NCBI GenBank assembly: GCA_024696615.1
Contig: JAILGS010000008.1
Span: 1-40,229 of the forward strand
Reading direction: 5' to 3'
Origin: Lachnospiraceae bacterium
Lineage (GTDB): Bacteria > Bacillota > Clostridia > Lachnospirales > Lachnospiraceae
DNA: 40,229 nucleotides
The translations under genes were made by a program, and so were the position numbers. A model generated the notes under the pieces. It saw only the letters and a program-made list of their open reading frames with translations. It was not told where the DNA came from and searched no databases. Of the stretch, positions 7,581 through 17,805 are shown piece by piece; within the stretch, counting starts at the first letter, position 1; each line of letters starts with the position of its first letter.

Positions 7581-8705
7581 TTACTTCTTAAAAAATCCCT
7601 TTTTCTTCTTTCCACCATCCTCTGGGGAAGGATTTCCCAGGGTTGCATCAAAGGCAAGAAGGGCTTCCTTCTGGGATTCGTTAAGCTTGGTAGGAACTTC
7701 CACAATCAAATCGATGTACTGATCGCCCCTTGCATTCTTATTACGAATGGTTGGGAATCCCTTACCACGTAGACGAACTCTGGTATGGGACTGGGTTCCT
7801 GCAGGAACATCATACATAACGGCTCCATCAATGGTTTCCACCCTCACTTCACCACCCAGTGCTGCGGTTGCAAAGCTAATTGGAACCTCGGAATATACAT
7901 CATAATCCACACGCTGGAATTTTGGATTGGCTGCAACGTGAATTTCCACCAGTAAATCACCACGTGGACCACCATTGCTTCCAGGCTCACCCTTACCAGC
8001 CACACGAATGGACTGACCATCATCAATACCTGCTGGAATGCTTACTGCAATTCTCTTCTTGGTCTGAATATAACCCGTACCATAACAGTGGGTACATTTC
8101 TCTTTGACGATCTTACCGGAGCCACCGCATTCCGGACATACGGACTGTACCTGGGACATACCAAAGATGGTATGCTGGGTCTGTACAATTCGACCAGAAC
8201 CTTTACAACGTGGACAGGTAATTGGACTAGTACCTTCCTTGGCACCAGTTCCATGGCAATGCTCACACTCTTCCTTGTAATTGATCTCCACTTCCTTCTC
8301 CACGCCCTTCACGGACTCATCAAAGGTAATACGAATGGAGGTACGAACATTGGCACCCTTCATTGGGCCATTTCGACGGGAAGAATAACTGCCACCAAAA
8401 CCACCAAAGCCAAAGAGATCACCAAACATACTTGAAAGGTCATCCATATTGAAGTCGTAGGATGCTCCGCCGCCCTGTTCAAATGCTGCATGACCATACT
8501 GATCATACTGCTGGCGCTTCTGGGCATCACTTAATACTGCGTATGCTTCCGAAGCTTCCTTGAATTTGGCTTCGGCTTCCTTATCACCCGGATTCGCATC
8601 CGGATGATATTTCTTCGCCAATTGACGATATGCTTTTTTAATTTCATCGTCTGAAGCCCCTTTTGCTAATCCAAGGACCTCATAATAATCTCTTTTGTCT
8701 GCCAT
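7581..8705 (-). CDS. dnaJ: Chaperone protein DnaJ (Hsp40)
   Basis: A 374-residue class I J protein and co-chaperone of the DnaK encoded just upstream. It has the J domain (residues 5-70, HPD at 34-36), a Gly/Phe-rich linker ([16 protein letters not shown]), four zinc-binding CxxC motifs (CEHC, CPRC, CPEC, CTHC) at about 148-205, and the two beta-sandwich substrate domains. It stimulates DnaK ATPase and delivers unfolded clients. It is the last gene of the heat-shock operon, 23 nt after dnaK, and is followed by a strong terminator. The C-terminal lysine run ([11 protein letters not shown]) is somewhat unusual. Confidence 0.98.
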   Translation of the reverse strand: MADKRDYYEVLGLAKGASDDEIKKAYRQLAKKYHPDANPGDKEAEAKFKEASEAYAVLSDAQKRQQYDQYGHAAFEQGGGASYDFNMDDLSSMFGDLFGFGGFGGSYSSRRNGPMKGANVRTSIRITFDESVKGVEKEVEINYKEECEHCHGTGAKEGTSPITCPRCKGSGRIVQTQHTIFGMSQVQSVCPECGGSGKIVKEKCTHCYGTGYIQTKKRIAVSIPAGIDDGQSIRVAGKGEPGSNGGPRGDLLVEIHVAANPKFQRVDYDVYSEVPISFATAALGGEVRVETIDGAVMYDVPAGTQSHTRVRLRGKGFPTIRNKNARGDQYIDLIVEVPTKLNESQKEALLAFDATLGNPSPEDGGKKKKGFFKK

Positions 8706-8728
8706 ATTACTTCACCACCCTGAGGGAA

Positions 8729-10615
<1,887 letters not shown>

Positions 10616-10658
10616 CTAAAGAATAATTCTTATATACTTTTCTTTTTTTCATGAAAAA

Positions 10659-11321
10659 CTAATTCGCTACCTTCACCATACTGTGGCGTACCACAGAGCC
10701 GCGGTAGGTATATCCCTTCTGGAATTCTTCGGCAACCACATTCTCTCCTAAGGATTCATCTTCCACATGCATGACTGCATTGTGTAATTCCGGATTGAAT
10801 TCCGTTCCCACTGCTTCAATGGCAGCAACTCCAGCTTCCTCTAAGGATTTCATCATCTGCTGGTATACTTTTTCCATACCCTGGGCAAATGCATCACCCT
10901 TTTGTTCCTCCGAAAGAGTGGCAAGACCACGTTCGAAATTATCCACCACAGGAAGGATCTTTTCCACCATATCCTTGGCACCGATTTCATACATGGAGGA
11001 TTTCTCCTTATCCGTACGCTTCCGGAAATTATCAAATTCCGCCATGGTTCTTCGATACTTATCTTCTAATTCTTCAATCTTTAGATCCTTAGGATCCTTC
11101 TTTTCTTTGGTTTCTTCTTCCTTGGGACTTGGTTCCGTGCCTTCCCCTGCTACACTTTCCTCGAAAGTCTCACATGCCTCCTTCGCATCACTTGCTTCAT
11201 CCGAGCAATCCTTACAAGAACCATCCTTCGTAGGATCAGGTTCTGTGGTAGGATTCGCCGTAGACTGCTCTTGCTCATTTTCGGATGCAAGGTTTTCTAA
11301 GTCCATATTCTCCTCTGCCAC
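10659..11321 (-). CDS. grpE: Nucleotide exchange factor GrpE
   Basis: A 220-residue protein that releases ADP from DnaK. The N-terminal 75 residues are acidic and low-complexity. A long coiled coil follows (EELEDKYRRTMAEFDNFRKR), then the C-terminal beta wing ending in GYTYRGSVVRHSMVKVAN, the typical GrpE signature. The predicted start is GTG at 11321 with AGGCGG seven bases upstream. The acidic N-terminal extension contains three Cys residues, which is unusual for GrpE. It lies 59 nt after hrcA and 52 nt before dnaK in the same operon. Confidence 0.97.
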   Translation of the reverse strand: MAEENMDLENLASENEQEQSTANPTTEPDPTKDGSCKDCSDEASDAKEACETFEESVAGEGTEPSPKEEETKEKKDPKDLKIEELEDKYRRTMAEFDNFRKRTDKEKSSMYEIGAKDMVEKILPVVDNFERGLATLSEEQKGDAFAQGMEKVYQQMMKSLEEAGVAAIEAVGTEFNPELHNAVMHVEDESLGENVVAEEFQKGYTYRGSVVRHSMVKVAN

Positions 11322-11380
11322 TTTCTAACCGCCTTTCTTCTTCTCATTCTCCATCTTCCTACACCCTTTCACACACTGTG

Positions 11381-12457
11381 CTACTTCGGTGGTTCCTTGG
11401 AATCTGTTAATACCGACCCCAATTGACTCTTTAAGGATTTAATCGAATCAACGACTTTTTCATAATCCATACGTTTCGGTCCGATGATACCAATCGCACC
11501 TCGCATTCCCTCTCCAAGATCATAGGTAGCCGTAACAACACTACAATCCTGCATGGTACTGATGGAATTCTCATTTCCTATATAGACCTGGATTCCATCA
11601 TGGGTTTCGGAACTTTCTTCCGAATCCAGGGAATTTACAATAAAATTGGATAATACCTGCTTTTCTTCCAAGGTATTGATCAATTCACTGGCCTTGGTGG
11701 AGTCGGATAATTCCGGATATTTAAAAATATTCGTTGCTCCACTGGTGTAAATCTTTAAATTATCCTCCCCGGCGATCACCTGGGCAATGGTATCAATAAT
11801 GGTATTGATAATTCCCTCATACTCCCCTGCCTGAGCACGAAGTGCGGAAACTAGGGATAAATTCATCTGCTCTAAGGACAGACCATTGAGTGCGGTATTT
11901 AACATAAGATTCATCTTTAATACCACATCATCGGATAATTCCTGATCCAATTCTATGATTCGATTTCGAATCACATTCCGATCCAGTACAATCACCGTAA
12001 GAAGCTTGGTTGGTTCCACCTTGGTCAACTGAATAAATTTTAATTTATTCGTACTAAGCTTGGGTGTGGATACCACGGAAGCATAATTGGTATTGGAAGC
12101 TAAAAGCTTTGCCACATTCTGCAATAACTCCTCCACCTTATCCACCTTATCGGTAAGAAAGGTCTTCATATCTTCCAATTCCTTGGCCCGCTCATCCAAT
12201 TCCATACTTCTCGTAGCCATCATATGATCCACATATAGGCGGTATCCCTGATCGGAAGGAATACGTCCTGCGGAAGTATGTGGCTGAAGGATGAGACCCA
12301 GTTCTTCCAGATCCGACATCTCATTACGAATGGTGGCAGAACTAAGATTTAAATCCGTATACTTGGAAATTGTTCTAGAGCCTACTGGCTCTCCGGTTTC
12401 TAAGTAATTCCGAATAATCGCTTCCAGGATTTTGTACTTGCGTTCACTAATTTCCAA
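11381..12457 (-). CDS. hrcA: Heat-inducible transcription repressor HrcA
   Basis: A 358-residue repressor that binds CIRCE and needs GroEL for activity. The N-terminal winged helix is clear: ISERKYKILEAIIRNYLETG, GSRTISKYTDLNLSSATIRN, then the GRIPSDQGYRLYVDHM motif shared by the family. I place the start at TTG 12457, because it gives the normal HrcA N-terminus and follows a GGTGGAG site. The in-frame ATG at 12499 is inside the CIRCE element and would add 14 atypical residues. It is the first gene of the operon, so it is autoregulated. Confidence 0.95.
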   Translation of the reverse strand: MEISERKYKILEAIIRNYLETGEPVGSRTISKYTDLNLSSATIRNEMSDLEELGLILQPHTSAGRIPSDQGYRLYVDHMMATRSMELDERAKELEDMKTFLTDKVDKVEELLQNVAKLLASNTNYASVVSTPKLSTNKLKFIQLTKVEPTKLLTVIVLDRNVIRNRIIELDQELSDDVVLKMNLMLNTALNGLSLEQMNLSLVSALRAQAGEYEGIINTIIDTIAQVIAGEDNLKIYTSGATNIFKYPELSDSTKASELINTLEEKQVLSNFIVNSLDSEESSETHDGIQVYIGNENSISTMQDCSVVTATYDLGEGMRGAIGIIGPKRMDYEKVVDSIKSLKSQLGSVLTDSKEPPK

Positions 12458-12488
12458 AAAACTCCACCCCCATATCGATTTGGATTTG

Positions 12489-12515
12489 TTAGCACTCATT
12501 TCATCCGAGTGCTAA
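12489..12515. promoter_or_regulatory. CIRCE operator (HrcA binding site)
   Basis: A perfect TTAGCACTC-N9-GAGTGCTAA inverted repeat, identical to the CIRCE consensus. It begins about 10 bp downstream of the -10 box, so HrcA bound here would block transcription of the whole hrcA-grpE-dnaK-dnaJ operon. Confidence 0.98.
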
Positions 12516-12525
12516 CATTGATATT

Positions 12526-12554
12526 AAATTACCACTCCACCCCATCAATGTCAA
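12526..12554 (-). promoter_or_regulatory. SigA promoter of the hrcA operon
   Basis: Perfect TTGACA (12554-12549), 17-bp spacer, TAATTT (12531-12526). The start site would fall just before CIRCE, the usual arrangement for this operon. Confidence 0.85.
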
Positions 12555-12594
12555 GGGATGTATATGTTTTTTTGTTCATACTTCTAAAAATTTC

Positions 12595-12625
12595 AAAAAA
12601 ATTCCCCATGGCCGAAACCATGGGG
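12595..12625 (-). terminator. Terminator of the phosphatase-kinase operon
   Basis: Minus-strand CCCCATGG-TTTCGG-CCATGGGG, an 8-bp perfect stem, followed by AATTTTTTT. It lies about 80 nt after the kinase stop and insulates the heat-shock promoter. Confidence 0.88.
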
Positions 12626-12703
12626 ATCCCCTATTGTTTTCTATTTTTAAAGAAAGAATTTTTACTCGATAAGCAACACCTCCCATATCTATTCTTCATC
12701 CTA

Positions 12704-13579
12704 TCAGAGCCTGATCTGACTATGTGTCGACACAAGATGAATGGGCCGATAGGATTGGTAACGATCTTTATTGGGATTTTCACCCCACTCCAAGTCCTCT
12801 AACAGCTCCCCGATATTCTGGTAACGATCCTCCGGGGAAGGCTGCAAGCAACGTTTCATACAATCATAAATATATGTTGGAATTTCAGGATTGTTAGACT
12901 TTACCGACAATTGAATTCTATAAGGGGGCTTGGATAAATCCTGTCCCGTATATAGGTAATACATTGTCGCGCCTAGCGCGTAGATATCCGTTCGCTGATC
13001 CGTCTGAGCATTGCCATACATTTGCTCGGGGGCAGCGTAGCCAGGAGTCCCAAGGGGCACTGTGTCGTGTCCTTCAGATACTTGGAAATGACGGGCGGTA
13101 CCAAAATCAATTAATCGAATCTGCCCGTTTTGTTCTACCATGATATTCTCCGGCTTTAGATCCCGGTAAATCACTGGCGGCTCCTGTTCATGTAGATAGG
13201 ATAGCACATCTGCAAGCAAAAAAAACAAGTGTAACTTGTATTTTTGTGAACGATTATAAGTAGAAAATGTATTTTCACAATTTTGGCGATATTCCACCAA
13301 AGTTTTCCCCTCAATATATTCCATCACAAGCACCACTCCCTCCTCTAGGGGAATGCATTCATAAAGCTTGGGAAGCGCGGGATGATGCAATTTCTTTAAA
13401 AATTCCGCCTCCGCCATCCCATCACTGATGGACGTGTTGGGAATGAATTTGGCCGCATAATACTGCTTTTTTTGTCTTTCATACACGTAGTACACATCCC
13501 CACTGCCCCCGCTTCCAAGAGGTCTGACGATTTCATACTGCCGATGGTTGGCCCCAGATAAGAATCCCTGTAATATCAT
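12704..13579 (-). CDS. Soluble Hanks-type serine/threonine protein kinase
   Basis: A 291-residue kinase consisting of little more than the catalytic domain. It shows the Gly loop LGSGGSGDVY (21-30), the ATP-binding Lys (AAKF, about 44), a catalytic loop YRDLKPEN with Tyr in place of the usual His, DFG (LIDFGTAR) and the APE motif (GYAAPEQMYG). There is no transmembrane helix and there are no PASTA repeats, so it is not a PrkC/Stk1-type cell-wall sensor. The ATG at 13579 has AGGAG six bases upstream and lies 47 nt inside the phosphatase gene, which suggests coupled translation. The pair probably acts on shared substrates. Confidence 0.93.
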   Translation of the reverse strand: MILQGFLSGANHRQYEIVRPLGSGGSGDVYYVYERQKKQYYAAKFIPNTSISDGMAEAEFLKKLHHPALPKLYECIPLEEGVVLVMEYIEGKTLVEYRQNCENTFSTYNRSQKYKLHLFFLLADVLSYLHEQEPPVIYRDLKPENIMVEQNGQIRLIDFGTARHFQVSEGHDTVPLGTPGYAAPEQMYGNAQTDQRTDIYALGATMYYLYTGQDLSKPPYRIQLSVKSNNPEIPTYIYDCMKRCLQPSPEDRYQNIGELLEDLEWGENPNKDRYQSYRPIHLVSTHSQIRL

Positions 13580-14288
13580 CCTCTTCTCCTAAACTCCTTG
13601 CTCGTTCCATGAATCGGTCCAAATGCTTTTCATACCGCTCCTTCTTTTCTTCCTTCTTATAAAAAGATTGGAAAAGTCCACCCTCCTTCAAAAAGGGATG
13701 TAATAATTCCTTCGGTTGGTTGTGGTGGCGCAGTCCATCACTACATAATAAGAACACATCCCCCTTGTGGTAGCGCCCTTCATAGACGGCTGGCTTTAGG
13801 GGAGCGCCACTTCCAATGCACTGGGTCAGCACGGAATCATTCACGCTTTGATCCTGGGTGATCTGGGTGATGTTCCATGTGCCTAAAAGCCCCCGTCCCA
13901 TGCGGTATCCCCTGGTATCTCCCACATGGAGGATCACATATCTTCCTTCTAAAAGTAGTAGGATCGTGGCGGTACTTCCTAAGGTGATTTGCTGACTTTT
14001 CCCATAATCAAAAATCTCCTGGGAACTTTGCCAAAGCACCCGCTCCACTTCATAGGCCAGCTTATCAAACCGCTCTAAGTATGGTGCACGAATCCTCATC
14101 CATCGCATAAGATTTCGAATAATATGACTACTGGCTACTTCCCCGCAGGAAAGTCCTCCCATGCCATCACACACTGCCCCCAGAGCAAGAATCCCCATGG
14201 GGGTGATGGTAGTAAGCACAAGCCCACTGTCCTGATTTTTTAGCCGCCCCGTCCCCATGCTGGAGCGAAGCACCGCTTGATAATTCAT
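13533..14288 (-). CDS. PP2C-family (PrpC/Stp-like) protein phosphatase
   Basis: A 251-residue metal-dependent Ser/Thr phosphatase. Motifs in order: GRLKNQDSG (14-22), VCDGMGG (39-45, metal-binding Asp), LHVGDTRGYRM, a substrate-contact region ITQDQSVND, LLCSDGL, and the final metal-binding EEDDITGIL. The ATG follows AGGGAG. It is paired with the overlapping kinase gene downstream and is the first gene of that two-gene operon. The likely role is reversal of phosphorylation by that kinase; substrates are unknown. The promoter could not be located with confidence in the region shared with the divergent cupin gene. Confidence 0.94.
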   Translation of the reverse strand: MNYQAVLRSSMGTGRLKNQDSGLVLTTITPMGILALGAVCDGMGGLSCGEVASSHIIRNLMRWMRIRAPYLERFDKLAYEVERVLWQSSQEIFDYGKSQQITLGSTATILLLLEGRYVILHVGDTRGYRMGRGLLGTWNITQITQDQSVNDSVLTQCIGSGAPLKPAVYEGRYHKGDVFLLCSDGLRHHNQPKELLHPFLKEGGLFQSFYKKEEKKERYEKHLDRFMERARSLGEEDDITGILIWGQPSAV

Positions 14289-14373
14289 TGCGTCTCCCTT
14301 CTTTCGTAAACTAGAATATTTTGTCCTGGGATATGGTCTTTTAGTAAATTTTTATCCTCTTTTGTTCTCTAAA

Positions 14374-14402
14374 TTGAGATGGAAATTATCTTGTGCTACA
14401 AT
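14374..14402 (+). promoter_or_regulatory. SigA promoter of the cupin gene
   Basis: TTGAGA (14374-14379), 17-bp spacer, TACAAT (14397-14402). It lies 35 nt before the cupin start codon. Confidence 0.75.
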
Positions 14403-14436
14403 AGGATTACTATATTCATGGAAAAGGAGAAATTAC

Positions 14437-14760
14437 ATGATCGGTTATAACAAAGATGCAGTCCCAACTCCATGTGAGCCGGGCGTTACCAGAAGAATTC
14501 TTTCCTATTGTGATGAAATGATGATGTGCGAGATCACCTTCGAGAAGGGTGCCCGCGGAAATCTTCATAGCCATCCACATATTCAGCAGACCTATGTTGC
14601 TGCAGGTGCTTTCGAATTCACCGTGGGTGATGAAGTTAATGTAGTAAAGCAGGGTGACAGCGTATTAATCCCATCCGGTGCAACCCATGGAGTATTATGT
14701 TTAGAGGCTGGAAAATTAGTGGATGTCTTCAATCCAAAGAGAGAAGATTTCTTAAAATAA
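14437..14760 (+). CDS. Small cupin-domain protein
   Basis: A 107-residue single-domain cupin. The first cupin motif is GARGNLHSHPHIQQTYVAAG, where HxH and a later Gln (in place of the usual Glu) would bind metal. The second motif is GDSVLIPSGATHGVLCLEAG with the conserved His. The ATG at 14437 follows AAAAGGAG; the longer frame from 14362 would start upstream of the -10 box. It is monocistronic between its own promoter and a strong terminator. Such proteins can be sugar isomerase-like, dioxygenase-like or regulatory; the substrate cannot be deduced. Confidence 0.88.
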   Translation: MIGYNKDAVPTPCEPGVTRRILSYCDEMMMCEITFEKGARGNLHSHPHIQQTYVAAGAFEFTVGDEVNVVKQGDSVLIPSGATHGVLCLEAGKLVDVFNPKREDFLK

Positions 14761-14777
14761 GATTTCTTAACAATGAT

Positions 14778-14823
14778 AAAAAAAGCACTTCGTGGTATTA
14801 CTCTACCACGGAGTGCTTTTTAA
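14778..14823 (+). terminator. Terminator of the cupin gene
   Basis: A 17-bp stem (14781-14797 with 14804-14820, one G-U pair) ends in TTTTTT. The complementary A run also allows some termination on the minus strand. Confidence 0.88.
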
Positions 14824-14916
14824 GTATATCCATAGATTCCACAAAGTTTTCTGCCAAAACTTTAGTAATTCTTTCGCTAAAAAATTCCTTGACCTAGATC
14901 TTGTGGTCTACTCCTT

Positions 14917-14969
14917 TACGATTCCAGTCTACGATGCTACGATTCCCGTCTTCGATGCTACGATGCTAC
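14917..14969. repeat. Imperfect 21-bp tandem repeat at the end of pepF
   Basis: Two 21-bp units (14917-14937 and 14938-14958) differ at two positions, followed by a partial third unit TACGATGCTAC that includes the pepF stop codon. No function is evident; it looks like a slippage duplication. Confidence 0.6.
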
Positions 14970-16768
14970 TCTTCCATTTCATAGACTTCTTCAAATTCAT
15001 CCAACAGTCCTTCAAAGACCTTCATCGCAGCTTCCACAGCATCTTTTTTCGCCATGTCCACGCCGGCCTTTTTTAAGACTTCGATTGGATAGTCGCTGCT
15101 GCCACTACTTAAGAAATCCATATAACCCGCAACCGCAGGCTCTCCTTCTGCCAGGATTTTCTTAGAGATCGCAACTGCAGCAGAAAAACCAGTGGCATAC
15201 TGATAAACATAGAATGGAGTGTAGAAATGAGGAATTCTTGCCCATTCCAAATCAATCTCCTCATCCAGGATCATATCTTTTCCAAAATATTTTTCATTTA
15301 ATTCATGATAAATCTTACATAATTCTTCTTTGGTAAGAGTTTCTCCCTGCTGTACCAAACCATGGGTAATCATCTCAAATTCTGCAAACATGGTCTGACG
15401 GAACAGTGTGGATTTAAACTGCTCTAAGAAATAATTTAAAAGATATAATTTTTCCTTCTTCTTCGTGGTCTTCTTTAGAAGATGCTGAATCAACAAGGAT
15501 TCATTGGTGGTGGAAGCCACCTCTGCCACAAAGATCCGATAGCCGGAATAAAGATGTGGCTGATTCTTATTGGAATGATAGGTATGAATCGCATGTCCCA
15601 TCTCATGGGCTAAGGTGAACACATTATTTAAATTCTCCTGATAATTTAAAAAGACATATGGATGGGTTCCATAAGCTCCCCAGGAGAAGGCACCGGAGCG
15701 CTTTCCCTCATTCTCATACACATCAATCCAGCCACTTTCGCAGCCTTCCCGGAAGATTTTCGCATATGCACTACCAAGAGGCGCAAGGCCCTCCAAAACC
15801 ATTTGCTTGGCTTCTTCGAAGGAAATCTTCATATCCACGTCCTTCACTAATGGCGCATACACATCATAGATATGCAGGTCCGAAAGACCAAGCACCTTCT
15901 TGCGAAGGGATACATAGCGATGCATCAAAGAAAGGTTTTGATTCACCGTATCAATTAAGCCCTGATATACTTCCACCGGAATGTTGGAGGCGCTTAGATG
16001 GCGCTCCATACTGGTGTTATAATTTCTTGTTTTGGCGTAGAAATAATCCTGCTTTAGATTGGCATTATACATGGCCGCTAAGGTGTTGGCGTAGGCGCCG
16101 TAAGCTGCATATACGGATGCAAATGCGTTCTTACGCAAAACCCTGTCCTCGCTTTCCATCAGCACCGAGAAGGTGCCGTGGGTTACACTGTGAGCTTCGT
16201 TCTTAGAATCTAAGGCATCCCCAAAGCGAAGATCCGCATTATTAAAACTTGCAAAAATATCGGAAGAAGCGCTGGTTGCTTCACTTGCTGCGGCAAGTAC
16301 GGCTTCCATGGCGCCACTTAAAATATGTGGCTTTTCCCGAAGTAAATTTCGAAAATACTGCTGAAACAGTGCCATCTTTCCCTGGGCCTTCGAAAGTGCT
16401 TCTAAATGCTCCTTGGAAAAAGCTAACAGTTCCGGCTCCACAAAGGAGTATTTGGCCCCAAACTGACTCATGGCACTGGCCATGCGGCCTGCCATGCCCT
16501 GATAGGTGCTATTGCCCATATCCTCATAGAATTTTTCATTGGCATAGACATAGAGACGTTCCACTTCCTGCTCCATGCCATCCATGGTGGTAAGAGCTTC
16601 ATAGAGAAGTTCGTCGGAATCCTCTAAATGCCCTTCGTAAGGGGAGGGCTTTCCTAACTCTTCCATCAGCTTCTGATAATCTTTTTCAAATGCTTCATCC
16701 GAAGCACATAAATCCTCAATCTTCCATTTGAATTCTGGTTCGATTTCACTTCGTTTGCGTAATGCCAT
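14966..16768 (-). CDS. pepF: Oligoendopeptidase F (M3 family zinc peptidase)
   Basis: A 600-residue cytoplasmic metallopeptidase that cleaves oligopeptides. The zinc motif HEMGHAIHTYHS is at about residue 385, with the third ligand expected in the following helix (EVASTTNESLL). The N-terminal oligopeptidase-F domain covers residues 110-185. The preferred start is ATG at 16768, which has GGAG six bases upstream; another ATG lies at 16780. It starts only 28 nt after hldD with no terminator between, so it is probably the last gene of the heptose operon. The functional connection is unclear and may be incidental. Confidence 0.95.
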   Translation of the reverse strand: MALRKRSEIEPEFKWKIEDLCASDEAFEKDYQKLMEELGKPSPYEGHLEDSDELLYEALTTMDGMEQEVERLYVYANEKFYEDMGNSTYQGMAGRMASAMSQFGAKYSFVEPELLAFSKEHLEALSKAQGKMALFQQYFRNLLREKPHILSGAMEAVLAAASEATSASSDIFASFNNADLRFGDALDSKNEAHSVTHGTFSVLMESEDRVLRKNAFASVYAAYGAYANTLAAMYNANLKQDYFYAKTRNYNTSMERHLSASNIPVEVYQGLIDTVNQNLSLMHRYVSLRKKVLGLSDLHIYDVYAPLVKDVDMKISFEEAKQMVLEGLAPLGSAYAKIFREGCESGWIDVYENEGKRSGAFSWGAYGTHPYVFLNYQENLNNVFTLAHEMGHAIHTYHSNKNQPHLYSGYRIFVAEVASTTNESLLIQHLLKKTTKKKEKLYLLNYFLEQFKSTLFRQTMFAEFEMITHGLVQQGETLTKEELCKIYHELNEKYFGKDMILDEEIDLEWARIPHFYTPFYVYQYATGFSAAVAISKKILAEGEPAVAGYMDFLSSGSSDYPIEVLKKAGVDMAKKDAVEAAMKVFEGLLDEFEEVYEMEE

Positions 16769-16796
16769 GGTTTGCTCCATCCTATTCTAGTCTTCT

Positions 16797-17762
16797 TTAC
16801 CACACCTTAAAGCCCTGATCTAAGTAGTTTTGTACATAGTCAATGGTACCTTTTCGAAGATCATAGAAATGCTTGGTAAAACCAGCTTCCCGTAATTTGT
16901 CCATCTTGGCTTCTGTAAAATACTGATATTTGCCACGAAGTACTTCCGGCATTTCAATAAATTCAATCTTTGGCTCCAAGTCCAGGGCAATGAATACGGA
17001 TTCTGCTAAGTTATAGAAGCTATCCGCATGTCCTGTACCTAAGTTAAAGAGACCACTGACTCCATTATTCTCTAAGAAGAAGATGATGGCATCACAGATA
17101 TCCTTCACATAGACGAAATCCCGTAACTGCTTTCCATCCTCAAAGCCCTCCTTATAGGACTTAAATAATTTGATGCAGCCATTCTCCTTCACCTGCTTAT
17201 AACCGTGGAAAATCATGCTGGCCATGCTGCCCTTGGCATATTCATTAGGACCATAGACATTGAAGAATTTCATTCCCACCACCTGGCGAGGCTTCTCCTT
17301 CTGCTTTCCTTCCCACTCATCAAAAAGCTGCTTGGAATAACCATAACGATTTAATGGAAGGAGCTTGCGATAATCCATCTTATCATCAAATCCCAGTTCT
17401 CCATCCCCGTAGGTTGCTGCGGAGGAAGCATAGAGGAAACTAATCTGATGTTCCCTTGCATATTCATACAGCGTGGTACTGTAGAGGAAATTATTCCGAT
17501 AAAGATAATCAAAATCCTGCTCCGTTGTGGCAGAACATGCACCAAGATGCACGATGGCTTCAATTCCTTCTAAATAATCCAATTCCTCTAAGAATTCATC
17601 CTTATGATAATAACGGATATATTTCTTATTACGAAGATTCATCCACTTCTCGGATGTATTCACATTATCCACGATGTAGATATCTTCCCTGCCAAGCTGA
17701 TTTAATTTGGCTACGACACAGCTTCCGATAAAGCCTGCGCCACCGGTAACAACAATACTCAT
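16797..17762 (-). CDS. hldD: ADP-L-glycero-D-manno-heptose 6-epimerase
   Basis: A 321-residue short-chain dehydrogenase-type epimerase that converts ADP-D-glycero-D-manno-heptose to the L-glycero form, the last step of nucleotide-heptose synthesis. The NAD(P)-binding motif TGGAGFIG is at 6-13, and the catalytic YGYSK pair is at Tyr140/Lys144. HLGACSATTE and FFNVYGPNE are typical of HldD. AAGGAGG precedes the ATG. It lies 43 nt after hldE and 28 nt before pepF. Its presence shows the end product is the L,D isomer used in LPS cores, not the D,D or GDP-linked heptose used in some S-layer glycans. Confidence 0.95.
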   Translation of the reverse strand: MSIVVTGGAGFIGSCVVAKLNQLGREDIYIVDNVNTSEKWMNLRNKKYIRYYHKDEFLEELDYLEGIEAIVHLGACSATTEQDFDYLYRNNFLYSTTLYEYAREHQISFLYASSAATYGDGELGFDDKMDYRKLLPLNRYGYSKQLFDEWEGKQKEKPRQVVGMKFFNVYGPNEYAKGSMASMIFHGYKQVKENGCIKLFKSYKEGFEDGKQLRDFVYVKDICDAIIFFLENNGVSGLFNLGTGHADSFYNLAESVFIALDLEPKIEFIEMPEVLRGKYQYFTEAKMDKLREAGFTKHFYDLRKGTIDYVQNYLDQGFKVW

Positions 17763-17805
17763 ATGATGTCCTCCTTATGCTCCACGTTATCACACATTTG
17801 CATGC

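Noticed and set aside
10771..11328. 185-residue plus-strand frame opposite grpE
   Set aside because: Ser-rich antisense frame with no ribosome-binding site; grpE motifs on the other strand are clear.
15658..16206. 182-residue plus-strand frame
   Set aside because: It is antisense to pepF, has a composition rich in His, Pro, Arg and Trp, and lacks a ribosome-binding site; it is a shadow of the real gene.
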